Assembly: GCF_003111685.1 (NCBI RefSeq)
Contig: NZ_CP022195.1
Location: 1-64,000, forward strand
Direction: 5' to 3'
DNA: 64,000 bases
Source: Alloyangia pacifica
GTDB taxonomy: Bacteria > Pseudomonadota > Alphaproteobacteria > Rhodobacterales > Rhodobacteraceae
Part shown: positions 34,337-43,008 of the stretch, piece after piece
How the letters are laid out: each line of letters opens with the position of its first letter
How positions within the stretch are numbered: position 1 is the stretch's first letter
The notes under the pieces: generated by a model
What the model was told of the DNA's origin: nothing
Database searches by the model: none
What the model saw: only the letters and a program-made list of their open reading frames with translations
Translations under genes and position numbers: made by a program

Positions 34337-35790
34337 CAGCGCAGCTCCGCGCCGAAGTTCTGCGCCGGATCGAACTCCTTGGCGGTGACGCCGGGCTTGC
34401 CGCGCAGGTCGACCGGCTGGCGCGCGACGAAGCGGCCCTGGCCTTCCTGCGCCTTCAGCTCGCCATGCTCGACGATCACCGCGCCGCGGTTCATCACGAG
34501 CTCGGGCTTGCCGATGATCTCCATGCCTTCAAACGGCGTATAGTCCATGTTGTCGTGCTGGTCCGCCGCGGTGACGGTCACCCGTGCCTCGGGGTTCCAG
34601 ATGGCGATATCGGCGTCCATGCCGGGCGCGATACGGCCCTTGCGGTCGCATCCGAAGGTCTTGGCGGCGTTGGTGGACGAGAGCGCCACGAACTGCTCGA
34701 GGGTGATCCGCCCCTTCACCACGCCTTCGGAGAAGAGATAGGGCAGGCGCGCGGCGATGCCGGGCATGCCGTTGGCGATCTTGGGATAGGGAATGTCGGA
34801 CCCGTTCAGGAACTTGCCGGTCTCGTCGAAACGGTAGGGCGCGTGATCCGAGCTGACGCTCTCGAAGGTGCCCTGCGCGATGTGGTGCCAGAGCGCGCTT
34901 TGCGTCTGCGCGTCACGCAGCGGCGGCGAGCAGATGTATTTCGCGCCTTCCATGTCGGGCCGGTCGAGATCGGTCCGGGTGAGCGCGAGGTACTGCGGGC
35001 AGGTTTCGGCAAAGAGCTTGGCGCCGTTGAATTTTTCCCGCCGCACGATCTCGGCCCCGCCTTGCGTCGAGACGTGCACGATGAAGAGCGGCGCGTCGAC
35101 CAGCTTGGCCAGCTGGATGGCGCGGTTGATCGCCTCTTCCTCGGCCAGCTCGGGGCGCGAGATGGCGTGGTATTTCGGTGCCGTGAGCCCCTTGGCCGCA
35201 AGCTTGCGGTTCATCCATTTGACCATGTCGTTGTTCTCGGCATGGACCATGGTGATCGCGCCATGCGCGCGCGCGACAGTGAGGATGTCGAGCATGCCGC
35301 CGTCGCCGAGGTTCATCAGGTCATAGGTCATGAAGACCTTGAAGCTGGTTATGCCGCGGGCAAAGGCGCGGGGCAGCTGGTCCTCGAGCACCTCGGGCTT
35401 CGGGTCGGAGATGATGAGGTGGTAGGAATAGTCGATGACCGAGCGCGCGGCGCGGGCGTCGTAGGTGGCGATGACGTCGTCGACCGACTGGCCGCGCTGC
35501 TGCGCCGCGAAGGGGATGAACGAGGAGTTGCCGCCATAGGCCGCCGAGATCGAGCCCGAGAGGTAGTCGTCGGCGGTCATCACCCCGGAGGAGCTTTCCT
35601 GCGCGATATGGGCGTGGGCCTCGATGCCGCCGGGCACGACGATGCGCCCGCCCGCGTCGATGCGGCGGTCGCCGCCCTCGAGCTTTTCGGCCACCGCGGC
35701 GATGCGCCCGTCGCGGATGCCGATGTCCCCCTTCGCCGTGTAATCGGCGGTCGCGATCAGGCCGCCGTGGATCACCGTGTCGAATTGCAT
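34336..35790 (-). CDS. hydA: D-hydantoinase/dihydropyrimidinase
   Basis: A 484-residue cyclic amidohydrolase. Metal ligands are visible as His-Ala-His (IEAHAHIAQ), the carboxylated lysine (SFKVFMTYD, about residue 150), His in MVHAENND, His in FIVHVSTQGG, and Asp in SSDHAPYRF. The enzyme opens the hydantoin or dihydropyrimidine ring to an N-carbamoyl amino acid, with two metals in a TIM barrel. Gene order (racemase, hydantoinase, carbamoylase) indicates amino-acid hydantoins as substrates, but pyrimidine catabolism is possible. It is followed by the carbamoylase gene upstream on the same strand, separated by a hairpin. Confidence 0.9.
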   Translation of the reverse strand: MQFDTVIHGGLIATADYTAKGDIGIRDGRIAAVAEKLEGGDRRIDAGGRIVVPGGIEAHAHIAQESSSGVMTADDYLSGSISAAYGGNSSFIPFAAQQRGQSVDDVIATYDARAARSVIDYSYHLIISDPKPEVLEDQLPRAFARGITSFKVFMTYDLMNLGDGGMLDILTVARAHGAITMVHAENNDMVKWMNRKLAAKGLTAPKYHAISRPELAEEEAINRAIQLAKLVDAPLFIVHVSTQGGAEIVRREKFNGAKLFAETCPQYLALTRTDLDRPDMEGAKYICSPPLRDAQTQSALWHHIAQGTFESVSSDHAPYRFDETGKFLNGSDIPYPKIANGMPGIAARLPYLFSEGVVKGRITLEQFVALSSTNAAKTFGCDRKGRIAPGMDADIAIWNPEARVTVTAADQHDNMDYTPFEGMEIIGKPELVMNRGAVIVEHGELKAQEGQGRFVARQPVDLRGKPGVTAKEFDPAQNFGAELR

Positions 35791-35847
35791 CTCGTCTCTC
35801 CTTGCCGGCCGCCATGGGCCGCTGTCCGTCTGTCCCCGCGGGGACGG

Positions 35848-35871
35848 GCGCCGGGGAGGGCTCCCCGGCGC
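35848..35871 (-). terminator. Strong hairpin between carbamoylase and hydantoinase genes
   Basis: GCGCCGGGGA and TCCCCGGCGC form a perfect 10-bp stem with a 4-base loop, 8 bases after the carbamoylase stop codon. It probably attenuates or terminates transcription from the amino-acid ABC/carbamoylase unit before hydA. A 16-base palindromic element (CTGTCCCCGCGGGGAC, 35830-35845) lies right beside it. Confidence 0.55.
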
Positions 35872-35878
35872 GCCTGTC

Positions 35879-36805
35879 TTATTCGGGCACCTTCACACCG
35901 GTCTGGCTGGCGATCAGCCCGTAGTGCTCGATCCGGCGGTGCGCCGCGAAGTTGAAGACGGTCGACTTGCCGAAGTCGCATTTGGCGAAATCCGCCTCAT
36001 GCACGATCAGCTCGTCGCCCTCGCCTTCGGCTTTTGCCACAACGAAGCCGTCGGGGTCGACGATGATCGAGCCGGCGAACATGTGGTTGCCGTCCTCCAT
36101 GCCGCATTTGGCGACGGCCACGGCATAGGTCGAGTTCTGGTAGGCGCCGGCGCAGACCGAGAGTTCGTGGTGGTACATGCGGCGCTCGATGCCTTCTTCC
36201 TTCGACAGGTTGTTCTGGCTGGGGGTGTTGTAGCCGATGGTCACCAGCTGCACGCCCTGCAGGCCGAGCACGCGCCATGTCTCGGGCCAGCGGCGATCGT
36301 TGCAGATCGCCATGCCCATGATCACGTCCTGGTTCCTGACGACGCCAAAGCCAGTGTCACCGGGCAGGAAGTAGCGCTTTTCCAGATGCTGGTGGGTGCG
36401 CTCGGGCTCGAACTCGGCGTGGCCGGGCAGGTGGGTCTTGCGGTACTTGAGCACGATCTCGCCCTCCGGGGAGACGATGATCGAGGTGTTGAAATGGTCC
36501 CCCTCCGGCGTCAGCTCGCAATAGCCGAAGGTGAAGCCCATGCCGCAGGCCTTCGCCTTGTCGAAGAGCGGCTGCACCGCCGGGTTCGGCATCTGGGTTT
36601 CGAACCAGTGGTCGAACTCGGAGCGGTCCTCGACGTAGAAGCGTGGGAAGAAGGTGGTCAGCGTCATCTCGGGGTAGACGAGGAACTTCACACCCTTGGC
36701 GTGGGCTTCGTCCATAAGCGCGACCATCCGGGCGACGACTTCGTCGCGGGTCTCGTCCTTCTGGATGCCGCCGATCTGGGCGCCGCCGATAATCATCTTC
36801 GTCAT
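35879..36805 (-). CDS. N-carbamoyl-D-amino-acid amidohydrolase (nitrilase superfamily)
   Basis: A 308-residue carbon-nitrogen hydrolase with the catalytic triad Glu (YPEMTLTTF), Lys (KYRKTHLPGHAE) and Cys (MAICNDRRWPETW). The C-terminal segment is also family typical. The motif CNDRRWPETWR is that of D-carbamoylases, which release the D-amino acid, CO2 and ammonia from the product of hydantoinase. Length matches the 304-310 residues of known D-carbamoylases. It follows the amino-acid permease gene by 23 bases, consistent with coupling of hydrolysis and uptake. Confidence 0.88.
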   Translation of the reverse strand: MTKMIIGGAQIGGIQKDETRDEVVARMVALMDEAHAKGVKFLVYPEMTLTTFFPRFYVEDRSEFDHWFETQMPNPAVQPLFDKAKACGMGFTFGYCELTPEGDHFNTSIIVSPEGEIVLKYRKTHLPGHAEFEPERTHQHLEKRYFLPGDTGFGVVRNQDVIMGMAICNDRRWPETWRVLGLQGVQLVTIGYNTPSQNNLSKEEGIERRMYHHELSVCAGAYQNSTYAVAVAKCGMEDGNHMFAGSIIVDPDGFVVAKAEGEGDELIVHEADFAKCDFGKSTVFNFAAHRRIEHYGLIASQTGVKVPE

Positions 36806-36827
36806 GGGTCTTTCCTTTCAGGGACGT

Positions 36828-37496
36828 TCAGTGCACCGCGAGCCCGCGCTGGTACCGCGAGATCAGGCGCACCAGCGGCCAGAGGATCGCGAGGTAGATC
36901 AGCGCCGCGAGGATCAGCGGCGAGGAGTTGTAGGTGACCGAGCGGGCCATGTTGGCCGAGTAGAGCAGCTCGGAGAGCGAGACGACAGAGGCGAGCGAGG
37001 TCAGCTTGACCACCTCCACGGTGTTCGAAAGCAGGTCGGGCAGCACGTTGCGCACCGCCTGCGGCAGGACCACATGGGTCAGGGTCTGCGCCTTGCCGAG
37101 CCCGGTGGCGCGGGCGGCCTCTGTCTGGCCCTTCGGCACCGACTGGATGCCGGCGCGGAAGACCTCGGCGAAATAAGCCGAGTTGTTGAGGAAGAAGGCG
37201 ACGACCACGGCCATGAAGGGGCTCAGCTCCAGCCCGGCAAAGGGCAGGCCCGAGAAGACGAAGACCAGTAGAACCAGCGGCGGCAGCGCGCGGAAGAGGT
37301 CGATGAAGCCGACCGACGGCCATTTCAGCCACTTGCTCGGCGACAGCGCACCAAGCGCCAGCAGCAGGCCGCCGACGAGGCCGAGCCCGATGACCACTGC
37401 GCAAAGCTCGAGCGTTATGACGAGCCCTTTGAGCAGCAGCGGCCAGGCCTGCGCCATGATGCCGAAGTTGAAGAAGAGGTCGATGAAGTTGCTCAT
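36828..37496 (-). CDS. Polar amino-acid ABC transporter permease
   Basis: A 222-residue permease of the His/Glu/Gln type (HEQRo) with about five helices and the EAA loop (AEVFRAGIQSVPKGQTEAARATGLG). Its start is MSNFIDLFFNFGIMAQAWPLLLKGL, listed in two helical parts. With the next gene it makes a heterodimeric channel. It lies 23 bases from the carbamoylase gene and 12 from the second permease. Confidence 0.88.
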   Translation of the reverse strand: MSNFIDLFFNFGIMAQAWPLLLKGLVITLELCAVVIGLGLVGGLLLALGALSPSKWLKWPSVGFIDLFRALPPLVLLVFVFSGLPFAGLELSPFMAVVVAFFLNNSAYFAEVFRAGIQSVPKGQTEAARATGLGKAQTLTHVVLPQAVRNVLPDLLSNTVEVVKLTSLASVVSLSELLYSANMARSVTYNSSPLILAALIYLAILWPLVRLISRYQRGLAVH

Positions 37497-37508
37497 GTCA
37501 TGTGCCCC

Positions 37509-38177
37509 TTACACGGCCCAGGCGTAGCGCCGTTCGAGCAGGCGCGAGAGGATGACCACCGGCAGGAAGATCGCGAGGTAGGCGAGCGCGGCCATGGTCA
37601 GCGGCGTTGCCGAGCCCGAAAAGCTCTGCGCCGACGACGAGACCGCGAGGATTTCCTTCACCCCGATCACCGAGCCGAGCGCGGTCATCTTGGTGATCGC
37701 CAGCGCGCGGTTGACCAGCGGCGGGATACCCATGCGGATGGCCTGCGGCAGCGCGATCTCGAAGAGCGTCTGCGCGAAGCTGAGGCCGGTGGCGCGGCCG
37801 GCTTCCCATTGGCCCTTGGTCACGGCGGTGAGACCGGCCCAGAAGATCTCCTCGGCGAAGGCGGCCAGCACGCCGCCCAGCACGAGGATCAGCACCATCG
37901 GCCCCGAAAGGTTGATGCCGAGTCCGGGCAGGCCGAAATAGAAGATCAGGATGACAACCAGCGGCGGCAGCGCGCGGCCGATGTCGGCGAAGGCGACGAT
38001 GGGCAGGGTCAGGTACCAGCGGCCGAGCGTGCGCAGGCAGGCCAGCGCAAGGCCGAGCGCGAGCCCGCCGACCACGATGATCGCGCTGAGCCAGAGCGTC
38101 GTGACGATGGCCGAGAGCAGATCCGGCAGGTATTTCGCCATCACCGTGCCGTCGAAGAAGGTGTCGAGGAATCTCAT
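37509..38177 (-). CDS. Polar amino-acid ABC transporter permease
   Basis: A 222-residue HEQRo permease starting [20 protein letters not shown], with the EAA-type loop [21 protein letters not shown] and [18 protein letters not shown]. It is the paralogous partner of the permease at 36828-37496. Its ATG overlaps the stop of the ATPase gene (38174), indicating coupling. Confidence 0.88.
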   Translation of the reverse strand: MRFLDTFFDGTVMAKYLPDLLSAIVTTLWLSAIIVVGGLALGLALACLRTLGRWYLTLPIVAFADIGRALPPLVVILIFYFGLPGLGINLSGPMVLILVLGGVLAAFAEEIFWAGLTAVTKGQWEAGRATGLSFAQTLFEIALPQAIRMGIPPLVNRALAITKMTALGSVIGVKEILAVSSSAQSFSGSATPLTMAALAYLAIFLPVVILSRLLERRYAWAV

Positions 38178-38959
38178 GCGGCGCTCGGGTGCAGGCGGGA
38201 GAGGAAGGCGCGCAGGCGCTCGGATTTCGGGTTGCCGAAGATCTCCTCGGGGGGACCGGCCTCGACCACCACGCCGCCATCCATGAAAACGACGCGGTCG
38301 GCGGCCTCGCGGGCGAAATCCATCTCGTGGCTGACCACGACCATGGTCATGCCCTCGTCGCGCAGCTGCTTCATCACCTTGAGCACCGAGCCCACCAGCT
38401 CGGGATCGAGCGCCGAGGTCGGCTCGTCGAAGAGCATGACCTTGGGATCGAGCGCCAGCGCCCGGGCGATGGCGACGCGCTGCTGCTGGCCGCCCGACAG
38501 CTCGGACGGCATGGCATCCGCCTTATGCGCCAGCCCGACGTGCTCGAGCATCTCCATGGCGCGGGCCTTTGCATCGGGCTTCGACCGTTTCAGCGCCTTG
38601 ACCTGCGCCAGCATGACGTTGGCCAGCACCGACTTGTGCGGGTAGAGGTGGAAGCCCTGAAACACCATGCCGATCTTCAGCCGCATCTTGTCGAGCGCGG
38701 CGCCATGGCAGGCGGTGACATGCGCGCCGTCGAGAAGGATGCTGCCCGAGGTGGGCTCTTCGAGCCGGTTGCAGCAGCGCAGCATGGTGGATTTGCCAGA
38801 CCCCGAGGGGCCGATGACGAAGACCAGCTCGCCCGGCTTCACGCTGAGGTCGATCGAGGTCAGCACCTGGGTGTCGCCGAAACGCTTTTCGAGCTGGTTG
38901 ATCTCGAGCATCGGTCTTTGGTGGACCTTGGCAGGGGAGGAAGAGGGTGCTGCGTGCAT
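38174..38959 (-). CDS. Amino-acid ABC transporter ATPase
   Basis: A 261-residue ATPase: Walker [30 protein letters not shown], Walker [19 protein letters not shown], switch [20 protein letters not shown]. This is the GlnQ/HisP type. ATG 38911 ([11 protein letters not shown]), which begins the conserved domain, is an alternative start since the first 16 residues are non-conserved. The binding protein gene follows upstream at 39031-39867. Confidence 0.9.
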   Translation of the reverse strand: MHAAPSSSPAKVHQRPMLEINQLEKRFGDTQVLTSIDLSVKPGELVFVIGPSGSGKSTMLRCCNRLEEPTSGSILLDGAHVTACHGAALDKMRLKIGMVFQGFHLYPHKSVLANVMLAQVKALKRSKPDAKARAMEMLEHVGLAHKADAMPSELSGGQQQRVAIARALALDPKVMLFDEPTSALDPELVGSVLKVMKQLRDEGMTMVVVSHEMDFAREAADRVVFMDGGVVVEAGPPEEIFGNPKSERLRAFLSRLHPSAA

Positions 38960-39030
38960 GCGTAAACTTTCGATGAACGGGCGGGACGGCGGGCGCCCCG
39001 CCCGGAGATGTCAGGGAGCAGTGTCAGCGA

Positions 39031-39867
39031 TCAGAAGTCGCAGGAAACCTCATGCGCGGTCTCGTCGTAGCCGTCGAAACCGGGGGTGCCGTAGCCGGGG
39101 GTCGGGGTGACGATGGTGGTGCCCTCGGTCGGGGTCACGCCGAACCACTTCTCGGACAGGGCGACCATGGTGCCGTCGGTCTTCAGGCACTCCAGCACGG
39201 CGTCGATCTTGTCGCGGGTCTCGACGTCGTCCTTGCGGAACGGGAAGGCCCAGACGAGGCCCGTGGGATACTCGTAGCTGAGATCGATGCGCGGGTTCTG
39301 CTTCGCCGCCCATGCCGAGACGGTGGCGCCGGCGAGGTTGGCGTCGGCGCGGCCGGTCGAGACCGCCTCGACCGCGTCGGTGTTGGTGCCGTAGGCAACG
39401 ACTTCCCAGCCGTATTCACCGGCCTTGTCGTTCAGGAAGCTCTCGTAGACCGAGCCCTTGTTGACCGCGATGGTCTTGCCCTTGAAGGCATCGAGACCTT
39501 CCATCGCCTCTGTCCCCGCGGGGACAGTGAAGGCAAAGTTGGTGTCCATGAAGCCCTCGGAGAAGAGCAGGTTCGACGCGCGCTCATCGGTGACGGTGGT
39601 CGGGGCGACGAGGAAGTCGTAGGTGCCCGCCTGCAGCGCCGGGATCAGGCCGGAGAACTGCGCGGCGACCACCTCCATCGGGACGCCGAGCTTGTCGCCG
39701 ATGGCGGCGGCGAGATCGATGTTGAAGCCCTCGACCCCGCCCGAGAGGCTGGGCATGGCGTGGGGGGCAAAGGTGCCGTCGAGCGCGACCTTGTACCCTT
39801 CGGCATGGGCCGGGATGGCGGCAAGGGCGGTGAGCGCGGCGGAAAGCAGAAGGCTCTTGGGTGTCAT
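39031..39867 (-). CDS. Amino-acid ABC transporter substrate-binding protein (family 3)
   Basis: A 278-residue periplasmic protein with a signal peptide (LLLSAALTALAAIPAHAEG) and SBP_bac_3 features: GFNIDLAAAIGDKLGVPMEVV, PTTVTDERASNLLFSEGF, KGKTIAVNKGSVYESFL. The ligand-binding arginine is in DERASNLLFSE. Its substrate is probably an amino acid, possibly of D form or carbamoylated given the hydantoin enzymes. First gene of the reverse operon, with a clear promoter about 100 bases upstream. Confidence 0.88.
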   Translation of the reverse strand: MTPKSLLLSAALTALAAIPAHAEGYKVALDGTFAPHAMPSLSGGVEGFNIDLAAAIGDKLGVPMEVVAAQFSGLIPALQAGTYDFLVAPTTVTDERASNLLFSEGFMDTNFAFTVPAGTEAMEGLDAFKGKTIAVNKGSVYESFLNDKAGEYGWEVVAYGTNTDAVEAVSTGRADANLAGATVSAWAAKQNPRIDLSYEYPTGLVWAFPFRKDDVETRDKIDAVLECLKTDGTMVALSEKWFGVTPTEGTTIVTPTPGYGTPGFDGYDETAHEVSCDF

Positions 39868-39969
39868 GGGGTGGCTCCGTGTTGGATGATCTGTTTTCTT
39901 GGCATCGGGAGGATGCGAGACGTGATTTCAAAAAGCCGCTGGGCCGGGGGAGGAGCAATACAAATCAAG

Positions 39970-39999
39970 ATTATAATGGAACTATAATAATAAGGTCAG
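39970..39999 (-). promoter_or_regulatory. Sigma-70 promoter of the amino-acid ABC/hydantoin cluster
   Basis: On the reverse strand CTGACC (39994-39999, -35, four of six consensus bases) is followed 18 bases later by a perfect TATAAT (39970-39975, -10). The predicted start lies near 39962, giving a leader of about 95 bases to the ATG at 39867. TTATA/TATAA inverted repeats cover the spacer (39971-39987). The 390-base gap 39868-40257 also contains a second AT palindrome, ATAAT-GAT-ATTAT (40065-40077), and no gene. Confidence 0.55.
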
Positions 40000-40257
40000 T
40001 TTATACTTTGCCGCTCGCTGCCGGTGGGATCGGCGCAGCCGGTTGAGGAAGAAATAGTTACAAGATAATGATATTATTGGTTTAATATGATCTTCGCCCG
40101 ACCGCCCGACGTGACCTTCTGACGCCGTCGCAGCGGGGGCCTTGGGCCAAAGCGTCTCTGCAGGCCCCCTTTACGATGCCTGCGGAATGGGCAATCCCTG
40201 AGCCACCACGCGCCGGGCGATGCGTCCTGCGCTTCTCAAACGCTCAAGGGGCCAGCC

Positions 40258-40671
40258 ATGAAATCCCTCTTCCACCTCGCGATTCACGTCACCGACCTCG
40301 ATGCGGCGCGCGCCTTTTACGGCGACGTGCTCGGCTGCGAGGAAGGCCGCTCGACCGACAGCTGGGTCGATTTCGACTTCTTCGGCCATCAGCTCTCGCT
40401 GCACCACGGCGAGCCTTTCCCGGTGACCCGCACCGGCAAGGTCGGCGAACACATGGTGATGATGCCGCACATGGGCGCGGTGCTGCGGCTCGATGACTGG
40501 CTGGCGCTGGCGGACCGGCTGGCCGAAAAGGGCGTCGCATTCGACATCCCGCCGGTGATCCGCTTCGAAGGCGAGCCGGGCGAGCAGCGCACCATGTTCT
40601 TCTTCGATCCCTCGGGCAACCCGATCGAGATCAAGGGCTTCAAGGACTTCGACGGTCTCTTCGCTGCCTGA
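40258..40671 (+). CDS. VOC-family (glyoxalase-like) metalloenzyme
   Basis: A 137-residue protein of the vicinal oxygen chelate fold, two beta-alpha-beta-beta-beta units: FHLAIHVTDLDAARAFYGDVLG then QLSLHHGEP and a second unit ending IEIKGFKDFDG. Metal ligands are probably His of LAIHVTDL, His of LSLHHGEP and Glu of NPIEIKGF. The reaction cannot be named (glyoxalase, dioxygenase or resistance roles all use this fold). It stands alone, with SD-like AAGGGG ahead; it converges tail-to-tail with the helicase gene, the two stops forming TGATCA at 40669-40674. Confidence 0.8.
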   Translation: MKSLFHLAIHVTDLDAARAFYGDVLGCEEGRSTDSWVDFDFFGHQLSLHHGEPFPVTRTGKVGEHMVMMPHMGAVLRLDDWLALADRLAEKGVAFDIPPVIRFEGEPGEQRTMFFFDPSGNPIEIKGFKDFDGLFAA

Positions 40672-42753
40672 TCAGCCCCACATGTCGCGCATCTGCGCGG
40701 CGATATCGATCCGCCCCGGCGCCGGGGCGGGCCTGCTGCCCTGAGAGGCCGGCGACCAGTGCTCGCTCTCGAAATGTCCGAGCATCTCGCGCGGGATGAA
40801 GCGGGTGCGCGTGGCATAGACGTGCCGGTCGCCACCCCGGCTCTGCTGCGTCACGTAGAACCGTAGCGGCAGGCCCAACGTCAGCCGGTCCTTGGCGCGG
40901 GTCATCGCCACATAGAGCAGCCGCCGCTCTTCCTCCAGTTCCGGAGTCGAGCCCGTGCCAAGGTCCGAGGGGATGCAGCCATCGACCGCGTTGAGCAGGT
41001 AGACTGATTTCCACTCCTGCCCCTTGGCCGAATGGATGGTCGACAGGATCAGGTAATCCTCGTCCTTCAGCGGCACCCCCGAGCGGTCCGAGGTGGCGTC
41101 GGGCGGATCGAGCGTCAGCTCGGTCAGGAAGGCCTCGGCCGAAGGGTAGCCAAGCGCGATCTGCTCGAGCTGCAGCAGGTCGTCGCGGCGGGTGTCGGCA
41201 TCCTCGTGGATGCGCGTAAGATGCGGCTCGTACCAGGCCCGCGCCAGCCCGATGGCGGCGGGCCAGGGTGCGCGCGTGGTCATCGCGGCGACGAACGCGG
41301 GCCAGTCGGCCTCGGCCTTGGCGGGGGGCACAACATCGGCCAGCGCCGCCGCGGGATCGGGCGAGAGATTCAGCGCATCGAGGATGTTCGCCGCCGACTT
41401 CGGCCCGATGCCGGGAATGAGCTGCAGCACCCTGAAACCCGCCACCCGGTCGCGCGGGTTGCGCGCCAGCCGCAGCACCGACAGCAGGTCCTTGACATGG
41501 GCGCTGTCGAGGAACTTCAGCCCGCCGAATTTCACGTAAGGCACATTGCGCCGGGTCAGCTCGGCCTCGAGCTGCACCGAGTGGCTCGAGGTGCGGAAGA
41601 GCACCGCCTGCTGCTTGAGCGCAGTCCCGGTCTCGCGGTCTTCCAGAATGCGGTCCACCATGTAGCGCGCCTGGTCGGCCTCGGTGCTGACGGTCACCAG
41701 CCGCGGCTTCTCGGCCGAGGCGCGGGTGGTCCAGAGGTTCTTGGTGAAGCGCTCGCGCGCCTGCCCGATCACCGCGTTGGCGGCCTCGAGGATGGGCGCC
41801 GTCGAGCGGTAGTTGCGGTCGAGCGTGATGACATCGGCGGGCGGGGCAAAGGCTGCGGGAAAGTCGAGGATGTTGCGCACCGTCGCGGCGCGGAAGGCGT
41901 AGATCGACTGCGCGTCGTCGCCCACCACGGTCAGCCCGCGCCCGTCCGGCTTCAGCGCCATGAGGATGCGCGCCTGCAGCCGGTTGGTATCCTGGTACTC
42001 GTCGATCAGCACATGGTCCCAGGCGCCGCCGATATGGGCGGCGAACTCCGGGTCGGACATGACCTGTGCCCAGGCCAGCAGCAGGTCGTCGTAATCGAGC
42101 ACGTTCTGCGCCTGCTTGGCGCGGACATAGGCGCCGAAGAGGGCCTTCAGCTCGGCCTCCCACATGGCGCACCACGGAAAGTGGTCGCGCAGCACCTCGG
42201 CCAGCGGCTCGCCGGCGTTGACCGCGCGCGAATAGATCGACAGGCAGGTGCCCTTGGCCGGAAAGCGCTTCTCGGTCTGCGACAGGCCCAGCCCGTTGCG
42301 GCAGAGGTTCATCAAATCGGCGCTGTCCTCGCGGTCGTGGATCGAGAACTCGGGGCTGAGCCCGATGGCGGGCGCGTGCTCGCGCAGCAGCCGCGCGCCG
42401 ATGGCGTGGAAGGTGCCGGCCCATGTGAGCGCCTCGGCAACGATCCCGGTGCCCATCGCCCGGGTGGTGATCGCCTCGACCCGGCGGGTCAGCTCATTCG
42501 CCGCGCGGCGCGAGAAGGTCATCAGCAGGATGCGCTGCGGATCCGCCCCGTTCATCAGCAGTTGCGCGACACGGTGCGCCAGCGTGCTGGTCTTGCCCGA
42601 GCCCGCCCCGGCGATCACCAGCAGCGGCCCTGCCGGCGCCGCATCCCCGGGCCGCACTCCGAAGGTGGCGGCGGCGCGCTGGTTCTCGTTCAGCGCCGCG
42701 AGCGGGTCGGCCTGCCCCGCGGCCTTCGCTGCCGTGATCTCTACCTGTGTCAT
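40672..42753 (-). CDS. UvrD/Rep-type superfamily 1 ATP-dependent DNA helicase
   Basis: A 693-residue helicase with the SF1 motifs in order: Walker A VIAGAGSGKTSTLAHR, motif Ia LLMTFSRRAANELTRR, Walker B IDEYQDTNRLQ, motif III VVGDDAQSIYAFRAA, motif IV DRNYRST, motif V TIHSAKGQEW and motif VI YVAMTRAKDRL. It is somewhat shorter than UvrD and lacks an obvious nuclease domain. This type unwinds 3'-5' and acts in repair, often annotated as ATP-dependent helicase of roseobacters. Divergent from the acyl-CoA ligase gene across 255 bases. Confidence 0.9.
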   Translation of the reverse strand: MTQVEITAAKAAGQADPLAALNENQRAAATFGVRPGDAAPAGPLLVIAGAGSGKTSTLAHRVAQLLMNGADPQRILLMTFSRRAANELTRRVEAITTRAMGTGIVAEALTWAGTFHAIGARLLREHAPAIGLSPEFSIHDREDSADLMNLCRNGLGLSQTEKRFPAKGTCLSIYSRAVNAGEPLAEVLRDHFPWCAMWEAELKALFGAYVRAKQAQNVLDYDDLLLAWAQVMSDPEFAAHIGGAWDHVLIDEYQDTNRLQARILMALKPDGRGLTVVGDDAQSIYAFRAATVRNILDFPAAFAPPADVITLDRNYRSTAPILEAANAVIGQARERFTKNLWTTRASAEKPRLVTVSTEADQARYMVDRILEDRETGTALKQQAVLFRTSSHSVQLEAELTRRNVPYVKFGGLKFLDSAHVKDLLSVLRLARNPRDRVAGFRVLQLIPGIGPKSAANILDALNLSPDPAAALADVVPPAKAEADWPAFVAAMTTRAPWPAAIGLARAWYEPHLTRIHEDADTRRDDLLQLEQIALGYPSAEAFLTELTLDPPDATSDRSGVPLKDEDYLILSTIHSAKGQEWKSVYLLNAVDGCIPSDLGTGSTPELEEERRLLYVAMTRAKDRLTLGLPLRFYVTQQSRGGDRHVYATRTRFIPREMLGHFESEHWSPASQGSRPAPAPGRIDIAAQMRDMWG

Positions 42754-43008
42754 CTGCTGCCCGATCCTGCGCTGCCCTGCGGCTTGGTCTGATCACGGCG
42801 AGCATAACGGATCGGGAACATAATGGGAACTTGGTATTCGAAGCGACGCTGCGCGCCCGCCCGAAGAGGATCGATCTTGGGCGGAAGACGCCCCTTAGGC
42901 TTCGTCTCATCGCAAAGGTACCCGGTAGCGGCGCAAACTTGCGCTTTGCGTCCCGGCGCCGCTTGGGGGAAAAGGACCGGGACCATTGTTCGCCCGAGGA
43001 CGTCTTTC

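Noticed and set aside
42754..43008. A biotin-regulator operator (BioR-type palindrome) ahead of the ligase gene
   Set aside because: The TTATNNATAA-like pattern was looked for here and upstream of bioM and bioY and not seen.
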